Shown: positions 1 through 7,238 of the stretch, piece by piece
How positions within the stretch are numbered: position 1 is the first letter of the stretch
Layout of the letters: each line of letters begins with the position of its first letter
Assembly: GCA_022600395.1 (NCBI GenBank)
Contig: JAHZKM010000117.1
Location: 1-11,997 of the forward strand
Length of the DNA: 11,997 nt
Direction of reading: 5' to 3'
From: Pseudomonadota bacterium
GTDB lineage: Bacteria > Pseudomonadota > Gammaproteobacteria > PS1 > Pseudothioglobaceae
The notes under the pieces: model-generated
Told to the model about the DNA's origin: nothing
Database searches by the model: none
What the model saw: only the letters and a program-made list of their open reading frames with translations
Made by a program: the position numbers and the translations under genes

Positions 1-240
1 AAAGGTATTTTGGTTAATATTTTTGGCGGCATTGTGCGTTGTGATTTAATCGCAGAGGGTATTCTTCAAGCCATTGAAAAAGTTGGACTTAATCTGCCAA
101 TTGTTGTTCGTCTGGAGGGTACGAATGCCGCTCAAGGCTTGAAACTACTAGATGAATCAACAGCAGACATTCATACCGAAGCAGACCTTACCCAGGCGGC
201 CATTAAAATTGTATCACTAGCCCAAGGAATGACAAAATGA
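1..240 (+). CDS. sucC: Succinyl-CoA synthetase (ADP-forming) beta subunit, C-terminal end (5' truncated)
   Basis: Only the last 79 codons lie in the window; the reading frame is open from base 1, so the gene starts upstream. The beta subunit of succinyl-CoA synthetase carries the nucleotide-grasp domain and works with SucD in the cytoplasm to interconvert succinyl-CoA and succinate with formation of ATP or GTP. The visible part begins [20 protein letters not shown], which matches the conserved C-terminal CoA-ligase domain of SucC, followed by the expected [14 protein letters not shown] segment. Its TGA overlaps the ATG of sucD by four bases (ATGA), the usual sucCD arrangement. The TTG at position 10 is an internal leucine codon, not a start. 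Identification is firm from sequence plus context. Confidence 0.96.
   Translation, partial: KGILVNIFGGIVRCDLIAEGILQAIEKVGLNLPIVVRLEGTNAAQGLKLLDESTADIHTEADLTQAAIKIVSLAQGMTK
224..228 (+). promoter_or_regulatory. Ribosome binding site for sucD
   Basis: AAGGA inside the last codons of sucC, eight bases before the sucD ATG at 237. It supports the ATGA-overlapping start. Confidence 0.65.
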
Positions 241-1106
241 GCGTATTAATCAATAAAGACACTCGAGTCATAACTCAAGGATTTACTGGCAAACAGGGCA
301 GTTTTCATTCCGAGCAATCTATCGCTTACGGCACCCAATTTGTTGGCGGCGTTACACCTGGAAAAGGCGGACAAACACACCTAGATTTGCCTGTGTTTAA
401 TTCTGTTAGAGAATCGATGGATGCGACCAACGCTTCAGCCACCATGATTTACGTGCCGCCACGCTTCGCCTATGCCTCTATCGTAGAGGCAATTGAAGCC
501 GAAATGCCTGTTATTGCTTGCATTACAGAAGGCATTCCAGTGCAAGACATGCTCAAAGTTAAGGCAATTTTAAAAGACTCTAACTCAACGCTAATCGGGC
601 CAAATTGCCCAGGTGTTATCACCCCTGACGAATGCAAGTTAGGCATTATGCCGGGCAATATCCACCAATCTGGAAGTGTAGGCGTGGTTTCTCGCTCGGG
701 TACTCTAACCTATGAAGCAGTTCATCAAACTACACAAGCAGGCCTCGGACAAAGCACCTGTATCGGTATTGGCGGAGACCCTATTCAAGGCATGAATTTT
801 ATTGATTGCTTAGCATTATTTGAAGCAGATAAACAAACAAAGTCAATCATTATGGTTGGTGAAATTGGCGGCTCTGCTGAAGAAGAGGCGGCAGAATTTA
901 TTCAATCCAATATTTCCAAACCGGTGGTTTCTTATATTGCCGGCCTAAGCGCTCCAAAAGGTAAACGAATGGGGCATGCAGGTGCTGTGATTAGTGGCGG
1001 AAGTGGCAAGGCCATTGACAAAATCAAAGCCCTGCAAGCAGTTGGCGTGGCGATTGCACCCACCCCTGCAACCATGGGCTCAACTCTTTCAGATATTTTA
1101 AAATAG
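237..1106 (+). CDS. sucD: Succinyl-CoA synthetase (ADP-forming) alpha subunit
   Basis: This is the full-length alpha subunit (289 aa, normal for the family). It binds CoA and carries the histidine that is phosphorylated during succinyl-CoA/succinate interconversion in the TCA cycle. The N-terminal CoA-binding Rossmann domain shows TGKQG (residues 17-21) and PGKGG (41-45); GPNCPG (121-126) follows. The active-site loop [10 protein letters not shown] places the phosphohistidine at H247. The ATG overlaps the sucC stop by four bases, and AAGGA at 224-228 sits 8 bases upstream as ribosome binding site, so the start is secure. It forms a heterotetramer with the product of the preceding gene. No truncation or missing catalytic residue is seen. 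Confidence 0.98.
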   Translation: MSVLINKDTRVITQGFTGKQGSFHSEQSIAYGTQFVGGVTPGKGGQTHLDLPVFNSVRESMDATNASATMIYVPPRFAYASIVEAIEAEMPVIACITEGIPVQDMLKVKAILKDSNSTLIGPNCPGVITPDECKLGIMPGNIHQSGSVGVVSRSGTLTYEAVHQTTQAGLGQSTCIGIGGDPIQGMNFIDCLALFEADKQTKSIIMVGEIGGSAEEEAAEFIQSNISKPVVSYIAGLSAPKGKRMGHAGAVISGGSGKAIDKIKALQAVGVAIAPTPATMGSTLSDILK

Positions 1107-1146
1107 TAACTCAAGTGACAGGCGCAACTTATCATTCAAATATCTT

Positions 1147-1914
1147 ATGAAAAAACCCATTGTTATTGTTGGAATTGGCGAACTCGGTAGTGTTTTTGCA
1201 CGAGCCTTTTTAAAAAATGGCCATCCTGTCTATCCGATTACTCGACAGGCTAATATCGCCACATTGTTTGACTCAATAGACCCAGAACTCATCTTGGTAT
1301 GTACAGGTGAAGCTGATTTGAAAACTGCCTTAGGGCAAATTCCTGATCATTGGAAAGACCGAGTAGCAATGATGCAAAACGAACTTCTACCTCGTGATTG
1401 GGTGGCTTATAACTTTATCAATCCGACTGTTATTTCGGTTTGGTTTGAAAAGAAAAAAGGCATGGATTCAAAAGTGCTCATATCTTCGCCCACTTATGGC
1501 GCAAAATCTCAAATACTAACCGACTCTTTAGCACTAATCGATATTCCTGCACATACACTCAGTAACAATAAAGAGCTACTATTTGAGCTTGTACTAAAAA
1601 ACTTATACATCCTCACCACAAATATTGCAGGACTTGCAATTGGAGCGGACGCTAATGTGGATGACTTGCGCAATAAGCATCTAGAGCTCATGCGCGAAGT
1701 ATCAAAAGATGTATTAGTTTTACAAACCCAATTAACTGGTCAATCTTTTGGTAAAGATCAACTAGAACAAGGCATGATTAAGGCTTTTGAAGGAGATTTG
1801 GCGCATAAGTGTATGGGTCGATCTGCTCCTGCAAGACTAGATAGAGCATTAGAGTTGGCGAAAGAATTTGGCGTTAAAACGCCTACCTTGCAAAAGATTA
1901 AAAATAGTCTTTAG
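1147..1914 (+). CDS. Unassigned NAD(P)-binding dehydrogenase, ketopantoate reductase (PanE/ApbA)-like
   Basis: The protein has 255 aa. It starts directly with a Rossmann strand and the dinucleotide-binding turn GIGELG (residues 9-14), so the ATG at 1147 is credible although no clear ribosome binding site precedes it. The layout resembles ketopantoate reductases and 6-phosphogluconate-dehydrogenase-like enzymes: an N-terminal nucleotide domain, then a helical C-terminal half. MQNEL (76-80) lies where PanE has its HNG loop, ELVLKN (147-152) could supply the PanE catalytic lysine as K151, and the end reads EFGVKTPTL (240-248), like the PanE C-terminus. The PanE substrate-binding glutamate appears absent: the matching region is RSAPARLDRA (225-234). 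The substrate is therefore unknown and pantothenate synthesis should not be assumed. It lies 40 bases after sucD with no clear terminator between, and its TAG overlaps the stop of the convergent thioredoxin-like gene. Confidence 0.6.
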   Translation: MKKPIVIVGIGELGSVFARAFLKNGHPVYPITRQANIATLFDSIDPELILVCTGEADLKTALGQIPDHWKDRVAMMQNELLPRDWVAYNFINPTVISVWFEKKKGMDSKVLISSPTYGAKSQILTDSLALIDIPAHTLSNNKELLFELVLKNLYILTTNIAGLAIGADANVDDLRNKHLELMREVSKDVLVLQTQLTGQSFGKDQLEQGMIKAFEGDLAHKCMGRSAPARLDRALELAKEFGVKTPTLQKIKNSL

Positions 1915-2240
1915 CGTTTCATTTTTACATAGGTTTTTTCGATTTCTTGCTCTAGCTCCAGCAAAGAAAACCCTCGAACTTTTTCAATAAACTTCTGACC
2001 CATAAAAAACACCTGCACGACTGGCAATGAAAAAACACCGTGCTGTGCGCAGACTTCTTGCAACTGTTCACAATCAATATAAACCATTTCTAACTCTGAA
2101 AATTTAACACTAAATTTATCATCGATTTGCGGTTTGATAGTCTGACAAACCCCACAATTAGCGCCACCAAAGAGAATTAAAACTGCCTCTCGCTCCTGTT
2201 TAAGTGTATCTAGTTGCGCCTGATTTTCTAATTGATTCAC
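1911..2240 (-). CDS. Thioredoxin-like protein with CGVC active site
   Basis: A small (109 aa) single-domain thioredoxin-fold protein without signal peptide or membrane segment, so probably cytoplasmic. It has a redox motif C29-G-V-C32 within GGANCGVCQTIKP and the cis-proline loop FSLPVVQVFF with P73, the two landmarks of the fold. It is not a standard TrxA: the tryptophan before the first cysteine is replaced by asparagine and the central dipeptide is GV rather than GP, closer to uncharacterised thioredoxin-family proteins. Two further cysteines occur at C57 and C64. The likely role is thiol-disulfide exchange with an unknown partner. It is the last gene of the minus-strand run; its ATG overlaps the stop of the upstream HIT gene (ATGA), suggesting coupled translation. 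Confidence 0.8.
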   Translation of the reverse strand: MNQLENQAQLDTLKQEREAVLILFGGANCGVCQTIKPQIDDKFSVKFSELEMVYIDCEQLQEVCAQHGVFSLPVVQVFFMGQKFIEKVRGFSLLELEQEIEKTYVKMKR

Positions 2241-2593
2241 AAACCCTCTCCTAACTGCTTAAAGAATATCTCAAAACTAGGCAGGTTTAATTGAGCCTGT
2301 CGTTGTTGCTCACCCCACATCGGCTCTGGAAAATAACTATCAGTTGCAAACCTGGCCATAACATGCCAATGAACCTGTGGCAAAATATTGCCAAATGAGG
2401 CGATATTAATCTTATCTGGCTGGAAATAACTAAGCATTAATTTTTCAGCCACATCAATAACCCTGAAAATTTCTAATTTTTCATCCGCACTACATTCACT
2501 AAACTCTTTCACCGGTCTTTGAGTAAACACCTTAATCCAAGGAATTTCGCTAGGTTCAATTTCTACTGTTACTAGATTATTTTGATAAATCAT
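2237..2593 (-). CDS. HIT-domain protein (histidine triad family nucleotide hydrolase/transferase)
   Basis: A 118-aa protein of the histidine triad superfamily, whose members hydrolyse or transfer nucleotidyl groups from substrates such as diadenosine polyphosphates or aminoacyl-AMP. The signature is LPQVHWHVMARF: Q73-V-H75-W-H77, so the first histidine of the HxHxH triad is glutamine while the central, normally nucleophilic, histidine (H75) is kept. The preceding KINIASFGN and the later PEPMWGEQQ match a proteobacterial HIT subgroup with Q in the first position. I chose the ATG at 2593 (protein starts MIYQNN); a GTG nine bases upstream at 2602 is in frame but less likely. Its stop overlaps the thioredoxin-like gene by four bases. 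The substrate cannot be told from sequence. Confidence 0.82.
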   Translation of the reverse strand: MIYQNNLVTVEIEPSEIPWIKVFTQRPVKEFSECSADEKLEIFRVIDVAEKLMLSYFQPDKINIASFGNILPQVHWHVMARFATDSYFPEPMWGEQQRQAQLNLPSFEIFFKQLGEGL

Positions 2594-2640
2594 ACGTCTC
2601 ACTTGTAAACAAAATATTATTGAAATTAACCATAATAGGA

Positions 2641-3654
2641 TTATGCTCTAGTTAGCAACATCGCATCACCATAAGAAAAAAACCGATATTTTTCTTGGAT
2701 TGCGTGTTGGTAAATCTCCATCATTTTCTCCCTGCCAATAAAAGCACTCACTAACATTAACAATGAAGATTTTGGCAGGTGGAAATTAGTAATCATCATA
2801 TCCACTACTTTAAATTCATAACCAGGGTAAATAAAAATATCTGTCTCCTCTTTACTAGCAACCAGCTTGCCACTTTTAGCAGCAGACTCCACAGATCTCA
2901 CAGCAGTAGTACCTACAGCAATAATACGCCCGCCATTAGCTTTAGTTTGGTGAATTTTATCTACGGTATCTTGATCTATTTCAAAATACTCACTGTGCAT
3001 CTGGTGTTCTGTAATATTGTCCGCCTTAACCGGCTGAAATGTTCCTGCACCCACATGGAGTGTAACAAAAACATGGTCAATACCTTCAGCCTTTAAGTTG
3101 TCTAATAAGGCATTATCAAAATGAAGCCCTGCTGTTGGTGCAGCCACCGCTCCTTCTTGTTTGGCAAAAACTGTTTGGTAGCGCTCAAGATCTGAGCTTT
3201 CATCTTGGCGCTCGATATAAGGCGGTAGTGGAATATGCCCGACTTCATCTAACAAACCTAACAATGAGTCTGTTTCAAAATTCAAAGTATAAAAACCATT
3301 TTCTTTACAAATAACTTCGGCTGTATCACCATTTTCAAGCGTAATAAAGCTGTTAATTTTTGGCGCTCTAGAAGCTTTTAACATTGCTAATACTTGTTTT
3401 TCATTCAGCAAACGTTCAATCATAATCTCGACTTTGCCGCCTGATGCCTTATAACCAAATAATCGAGCAGGAATAACGCGAGTATTATTCATAACCAGCA
3501 GATCTCCTGGCTTAATAAAGTTGGCAATTTGATGAAAATATGTATCAACTATTTCATCTTGAGGTACCAATAAACGAGAGTCAGTCCTTCTTTTTGGTGG
3601 GTTTTGCGCAATTAACGACTTAGGCAAATCAAAATCAAAATCACTTAATAACAT
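2641..3654 (-). CDS. queA: S-adenosylmethionine:tRNA ribosyltransferase-isomerase
   Basis: QueA transfers and rearranges the ribosyl part of S-adenosylmethionine onto 7-aminomethyl-7-deazaguanine in tRNA, making epoxyqueuosine at the wobble position of GUN anticodons. The 337-aa protein is of normal length and shows the family blocks in order: LIAQNPPKRRTDSRLL (14-29), MNNTRVIPARLFG (55-67), GAVAAPTAGLHFD (168-180), LHVGAGTFQPVK (199-210), MHSEYFEI (219-226), GTTAVRSVES (248-257) and MITNFHLPKSSLLMLVSAF (287-305). The start ATG is separated by a single base from the rnfG stop, with only a weak ribosome binding site, so it is probably translated by coupling with rnf. The partner tgt is not in the window. 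Its position replaces rnfE in the usual gene order. Confidence 0.97.
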   Translation of the reverse strand: MLLSDFDFDLPKSLIAQNPPKRRTDSRLLVPQDEIVDTYFHQIANFIKPGDLLVMNNTRVIPARLFGYKASGGKVEIMIERLLNEKQVLAMLKASRAPKINSFITLENGDTAEVICKENGFYTLNFETDSLLGLLDEVGHIPLPPYIERQDESSDLERYQTVFAKQEGAVAAPTAGLHFDNALLDNLKAEGIDHVFVTLHVGAGTFQPVKADNITEHQMHSEYFEIDQDTVDKIHQTKANGGRIIAVGTTAVRSVESAAKSGKLVASKEETDIFIYPGYEFKVVDMMITNFHLPKSSLLMLVSAFIGREKMMEIYQHAIQEKYRFFSYGDAMLLTRA

Positions 3655-3655
3655 A

Positions 3656-4258
3656 TTACTTTGTTTGGCCTGAAAAGCCTTGCTTGCTGAATAGCTCTAG
3701 GACTTGATAACTTGCTGTAACAATAGCCCTAGGAGTTATAGTGGCGCCCGTAAATGCATCAAATACACCACCATCACGCTCAACTTTCCAATCTTTCTGA
3801 AGTGGGTTTACCAGTGATAACCCAGTAAACTGCTTAATCCAATTTGATTTTCTAGTCTCAATCTTGTCACCCAAACCAGGTGTTTCTTTGTGAGTGATTA
3901 CACGCACACCTAGCAATGTTTGTTCAACACTAACACCCGTTAATAGACGAATATCGCCATTGTATCCATTTGGATAGGTATGCTCTATTAAATATGCAAA
4001 GATCTTACCATTGCGCTTTGCCGGATAAATACTGATAGTTTGATGAACACCATGTAATGTTAAAGTTTGATGATATTTTTCCTGCAAAATATCGTTATCA
4101 TAGTTAACTACTAGTTCAGATAAACGCTGAATGAGTAACTGCTCCTCATTATATTTAATTTTTATCTGTGTGGCGTCTTGCGTCCAACTAACAAAGAAAA
4201 TACTCACTATTGTAAAGCTTAACAATAATAACCCTGGCTTCAAAATTGCCTTAATCAT
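3656..4258 (-). CDS. rnfG: Rnf electron transport complex subunit G (covalent FMN)
   Basis: This is the 200-aa RnfG/RsxG subunit, anchored by one N-terminal membrane helix (about residues 8-25) with the rest on the outer face of the inner membrane. The FMN-binding domain shows KETPGLGDKI (124-133) and the flavinylation motif FTGATITPRA (169-178), with T173 the expected threonine that carries FMN through a phosphoester bond. It passes electrons in the RnfABCDGE complex. Its ATG overlaps the rnfD TGA (ATGA). Attachment of FMN needs the ApbE flavin transferase, which is not in this window. Nothing is missing from the domain. It is followed directly by queA, not by rnfE. Confidence 0.95.
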   Translation of the reverse strand: MIKAILKPGLLLLSFTIVSIFFVSWTQDATQIKIKYNEEQLLIQRLSELVVNYDNDILQEKYHQTLTLHGVHQTISIYPAKRNGKIFAYLIEHTYPNGYNGDIRLLTGVSVEQTLLGVRVITHKETPGLGDKIETRKSNWIKQFTGLSLVNPLQKDWKVERDGGVFDAFTGATITPRAIVTASYQVLELFSKQGFSGQTK

Positions 4259-5202
4259 GATCTACCAAATACTTTAGGTTGTGTGTAATGATCAATGAGC
4301 GGTACAGCCATATTCATCAATAAAACTGCAAAAGCAATCCCATCTGGATAACCACCATAAGTGCGGATCACAACAATCAACACTCCTATTAGAAAGCCAT
4401 AAATTAGTCGGCCTTTTGGCGTGGTACTAGCGGACACAGGATCAGTTGCAATAAAAAATGCACTCAACATAGTGCCGCCTAATAAGAAGTGATTTTGCAC
4501 TGGCAAATATGTCTGTGAATCAAACATTGAAATCACTAGTGCCATAGCTAAAATTCCAGATAAAACCGCAGCGGGAATATGCCAAAAAATAATCTTTCGT
4601 GCTAATAAATAAACGCCGCCCACTAAAAATCCTATATTAATCCAAGCTTGAGAAATGGATTGTAGCTGAAGGGTTGCAATATCGCTACCTAAAGATAGGC
4701 TTGTTTTTACGTCATCTAGTCGAGTTGCGCCACTGATTCCGTCAAAATGTAACAAATTAAACACTACGTCAACTACTTGACTAAAACTTAAATAATCAAC
4801 TGGCCAAGTCGTCATTTGCAAAGGATACGAGATTAACAAAAAAGCATAGCCTAGCATCGCTGGATTAAAAGGATTGTTGCCCAAGCCACCATACAACTGT
4901 TTACCAAAAATAACAGCAAATGCAACGCCCGTGACCACCACCCACCATGGCGCAATAGAGGGAATGGAAATGGCCAACAAAATAGCAGTTAAAACTGCCG
5001 AACCATCACTAATAGACTCTAGTACTGGACGACCTCTCAGGGCTAAAAAAAGCGCTTCAACAGTCAATGCAGAAACCATGCCAAGTAAGATTTGAATGAT
5101 CACACCAAAGCCAAAGAAAACGTAAGACGCGCTAACTCCAAGAGCTAGAGCATAAATAACTTGTCGCATAATTTGATTGGTGCTTAATCCAGCGTTATGC
5201 AT
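4255..5202 (-). CDS. rnfD: Rnf electron transport complex subunit D (membrane, covalent FMN)
   Basis: RnfD is a polytopic membrane subunit homologous to NqrB and thought to form part of the ion-translocating path. With the start used here it has 315 aa, somewhat shorter than the E. coli protein (about 350). Conserved landmarks are GNNPFNPAMLGYAFLLISYP (108-127), the flavinylation motif DGISGAT (154-160; FMN expected on T160), HFLLGGTMLSAFFIATDPVS and GGYPDGIAFAVLLMN near the C-terminus; many hydrophobic segments alternate between them. The frame stays open 14 codons further upstream (to 5244), but the ATG at 5202 has AAGGA five bases before it and gives the family-like start [15 protein letters not shown]. 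It overlaps the rnfC end by eight bases and the rnfG start by four. Confidence 0.95.
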   Translation of the reverse strand: MHNAGLSTNQIMRQVIYALALGVSASYVFFGFGVIIQILLGMVSALTVEALFLALRGRPVLESISDGSAVLTAILLAISIPSIAPWWVVVTGVAFAVIFGKQLYGGLGNNPFNPAMLGYAFLLISYPLQMTTWPVDYLSFSQVVDVVFNLLHFDGISGATRLDDVKTSLSLGSDIATLQLQSISQAWINIGFLVGGVYLLARKIIFWHIPAAVLSGILAMALVISMFDSQTYLPVQNHFLLGGTMLSAFFIATDPVSASTTPKGRLIYGFLIGVLIVVIRTYGGYPDGIAFAVLLMNMAVPLIDHYTQPKVFGRS

Positions 5203-6703
5203 TTTTTTCCTTATTTTTTTTGACACGTTCCATTGCCTGAGCAATTTTATCCTTTTGCGCCTGGCCTTGCACCTTGTCTTTGGCCATTTTTTCCTTTAAT
5301 GCTTGTTTTTTATCAGCCATCATTTGCGCACGCTCTTTTTTATTACGTTCGAGTCGATACTCTCTAAATTCAAACCGATCTCTAGCAATATCTGTTTTAT
5401 GTTGATCAGCTGTTTGCTTATTATGCAGAGCCTTAGCAAATGAAAAGTAATTAACCAAATCAATATGACTAGGGCAAACATACGAACAACAAGCACACTC
5501 AATACAATCAAGCAAATTATAATCCATACATTTTTCAATATTTTTACCCTTAGCATGCCAATAAATTTGTTGCGGCAATAGGCCAATTGGGCAAACCGTA
5601 TTGCAGGAGCCACAACGAATACATTCTTTAGCTAGTTGCTGTGTTTTTTTATTATTAACAAAAATACAATTCGTGATTTTACAAATAGGCATTTTGATAT
5701 CTACAATATCCACACCCATCATCATCCCTCCCATACGATAATCATGCGCTTGAGCGTTCACATCAGTCAAACTAATCGCTTGCTCAAAAGAAGTCCCAAG
5801 ACGTAGCTCAATATTTACTGGTGTTACTGCATCTCCTGTAATAGTAACAATGCGAGAAATTAAAGGCCGCTGTTCGATTACCGCATCAAAAATAGCCTTA
5901 GTGCTTGCAACATTTTGACACAAGACGCCTTTGTCTGCTGCAAATCCACCAGATGGAATCTCAATGCCTAACAATGCTTTAATCAAAAGCTTTTCAGCGC
6001 CTGATGTATATTTTGCAGGCAATTGAGCCAGACTGATCTTATCATTATGATTAAACATCAAGAGTGCTTGATACGCTTCTTGCTTGTCATTTTCAATAGC
6101 AATAATGGCTTTTTTAGCGCCTGTAATATGCAATAAAATCTCCACTCCGCGAATCACTTCTCGAGGATGATGCTGCATTAATGCATTATCACACATCACT
6201 CCTGGCTCACACTCTGTACCATTAATAATGAGTGTGTGACAGTCTACCGCTTTATTAAGCTTGGTATGCGATGGAAACCCTGCCCCACCCAAACCAACAA
6301 TACCTGAGCGTTGGACATAATCGATCATAGTTTGTCGATCACATTGCAAGAAATCATTGCCACACCCTTGTGTTTTAATCCACTCATCTTTGCCGTCAGA
6401 TTCAATACTAATACAGTTAGCCTTTAGCCCTGATTTATGCGGAATTATCTGTTGACTAATGTCCACAACCGTGCCAGAAATAGATGCATGAATTGGCACA
6501 CAAAACTGATCTTGTGTTTGTGCAATGACTTGCCCTGTCAGCACTCTATCACCAACTTTAACACAAGGTTTGGCCTCATCACCAATACGCTGTTGGAGTG
6601 GTAAAACCACATGATTAGGCAGTGGCGCTTGAATAATTTTCACCTGATCAACCGGATAAGGGTTTTCAATCACTACACCCCCTGCAAATTCGTAATCAGA
6701 CAC
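5195..6703 (-). CDS. rnfC: Rnf electron transport complex subunit C (NADH/flavin, two 4Fe-4S)
   Basis: RnfC is the cytoplasmic peripheral subunit that exchanges electrons with NADH and passes them to RnfB. The 502-aa protein shows the flavin/nucleotide segment [13 protein letters not shown] (137-149), NGTECEP (161-167), and two 4Fe-4S motifs, [12 protein letters not shown] (361-372) and [12 protein letters not shown] (400-411). The tail is short, lysine- and glutamine-rich and probably helical (about 450-502), unlike the long repeat tail of E. coli RsxC. The N-terminal block reads [13 protein letters not shown] instead of the common GGIHPPE form. I chose the GTG at 6703: it has AGGAG six bases upstream, overlaps the rnfB stop by eight bases and starts the protein at the conserved part. 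An ATG-like start 24 codons upstream (6775) would lie well inside rnfB and is unlikely. Confidence 0.95.
   Translation of the reverse strand: MSDYEFAGGVVIENPYPVDQVKIIQAPLPNHVVLPLQQRIGDEAKPCVKVGDRVLTGQVIAQTQDQFCVPIHASISGTVVDISQQIIPHKSGLKANCISIESDGKDEWIKTQGCGNDFLQCDRQTMIDYVQRSGIVGLGGAGFPSHTKLNKAVDCHTLIINGTECEPGVMCDNALMQHHPREVIRGVEILLHITGAKKAIIAIENDKQEAYQALLMFNHNDKISLAQLPAKYTSGAEKLLIKALLGIEIPSGGFAADKGVLCQNVASTKAIFDAVIEQRPLISRIVTITGDAVTPVNIELRLGTSFEQAISLTDVNAQAHDYRMGGMMMGVDIVDIKMPICKITNCIFVNNKKTQQLAKECIRCGSCNTVCPIGLLPQQIYWHAKGKNIEKCMDYNLLDCIECACCSYVCPSHIDLVNYFSFAKALHNKQTADQHKTDIARDRFEFREYRLERNKKERAQMMADKKQALKEKMAKDKVQGQAQKDKIAQAMERVKKNKEKNA
5208..5212 (-). promoter_or_regulatory. Ribosome binding site that fixes the rnfD ATG start
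   Basis: AAGGA on the minus strand, five bases before the ATG at 5202-5200. It favours the 315-aa RnfD over a 329-aa version starting at 5244. It lies between two adenine tracts within the end of rnfC. Confidence 0.7.
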
Positions 6704-7238
6704 GCGCCTCTCCTGGAATCTTGGGTATAAAAGTTGATAAAGTTGGCTTGATTTCCTTAACATAGATACAATCAACTGGACAAACAGGGATACACAAATC
6801 GCAGCCTGTACATTCTTTTTCGATCACTGTTGTCATGACTTTTGATGCCCCAACAAACGCATCTACTGGACAAGCCTGAATGCATAAAGTGCATCCAATG
6901 CATAACTTTTCATCAACATACACAACATGATCAGGCTTAGTTTCTCCATGCTCCTCGTTTAGTTTCAAAGTTTCCACACCAAGCAACTCGGCCAATGCAT
7001 CTGCACCCTCTTGCCCACCAGGCGGACACTGGTTAATTTGTGCTTCACCTTTGGCTAATGCTTCAGCATAAGGACGACAGCCAGGAAAATCACACTGGCC
7101 ACATTGAGTTTGCGGCAAAATAGCGTCAATTTGATCTACCAATGGATTACCTTTAACTTTAAATCGAATAGCCGCATAGCCCAAAACTAATCCAAGTATT
7201 AGCGTTAAACCCGAAAAAATAATAATTGATTCTACCAC
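6696..7238 (-). CDS. rnfB: Rnf electron transport complex subunit B (ferredoxin-like, three Fe-S clusters)
   Basis: RnfB (180 aa) has an N-terminal membrane helix (about 4-24) and a cytoplasmic part that carries electrons between ferredoxin and the rest of the complex. The first Fe-S domain has C46, C49, C54 and C71 ([11 protein letters not shown] then QCPPGG). Two classical 4Fe-4S motifs follow: [12 protein letters not shown] (113-124) and [12 protein letters not shown] (143-154). All twelve cysteines of the family pattern are present. The start codon is GTG and shares a base with the rnfA stop (TAGTG); no strong ribosome binding site is visible, so coupling to rnfA is likely. Length is typical for a gammaproteobacterial RnfB/RsxB. 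Confidence 0.96.
   Translation of the reverse strand: MVESIIIFSGLTLILGLVLGYAAIRFKVKGNPLVDQIDAILPQTQCGQCDFPGCRPYAEALAKGEAQINQCPPGGQEGADALAELLGVETLKLNEEHGETKPDHVVYVDEKLCIGCTLCIQACPVDAFVGASKVMTTVIEKECTGCDLCIPVCPVDCIYVKEIKPTLSTFIPKIPGEARV
6710..6714 (-). promoter_or_regulatory. Ribosome binding site that fixes the rnfC GTG start
   Basis: AGGAG on the minus strand, six bases before the GTG at 6703-6701. It is the strongest such site in the rnf block and favours this GTG over the in-frame start 24 codons upstream. It lies inside the last codons of rnfB. Confidence 0.75.

Noticed and set aside
932..1135. Open frame on the minus strand opposite the end of sucD.
   Set aside because: It is antisense to a clear conserved gene, has no family resemblance and no binding site; it is a shadow frame.
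1107..1146. A terminator or promoter between sucD and the dehydrogenase.
   Set aside because: No stable hairpin with T-run and no convincing promoter hexamers in these 40 bases; read-through from sucD is the simplest reading.
1870..1883. Palindrome GGCGTTAAAACGCC near the end of the plus-strand dehydrogenase, a possible terminator.
   Set aside because: The stem is only five to six pairs and no T-run follows on either strand; it lies in coding sequence.
2594..2640. The 47-base gap between queA and the HIT gene as a promoter or terminator.
   Set aside because: It is AT-rich with only a five-base inverted repeat (ATTAT/ATAAT) and no T-run or well-spaced -35/-10 pair; nothing specific can be supported.
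2779..3096. Plus-strand open frame of 105 codons opposite queA.
   Set aside because: It is antisense to well-conserved QueA motifs and has low-complexity, unlikely composition.
5320..5613. Cysteine-poor 97-codon minus-strand frame inside rnfC.
   Set aside because: It overlaps the 4Fe-4S region of rnfC in another frame and resembles no protein; a by-product of rnfC composition.
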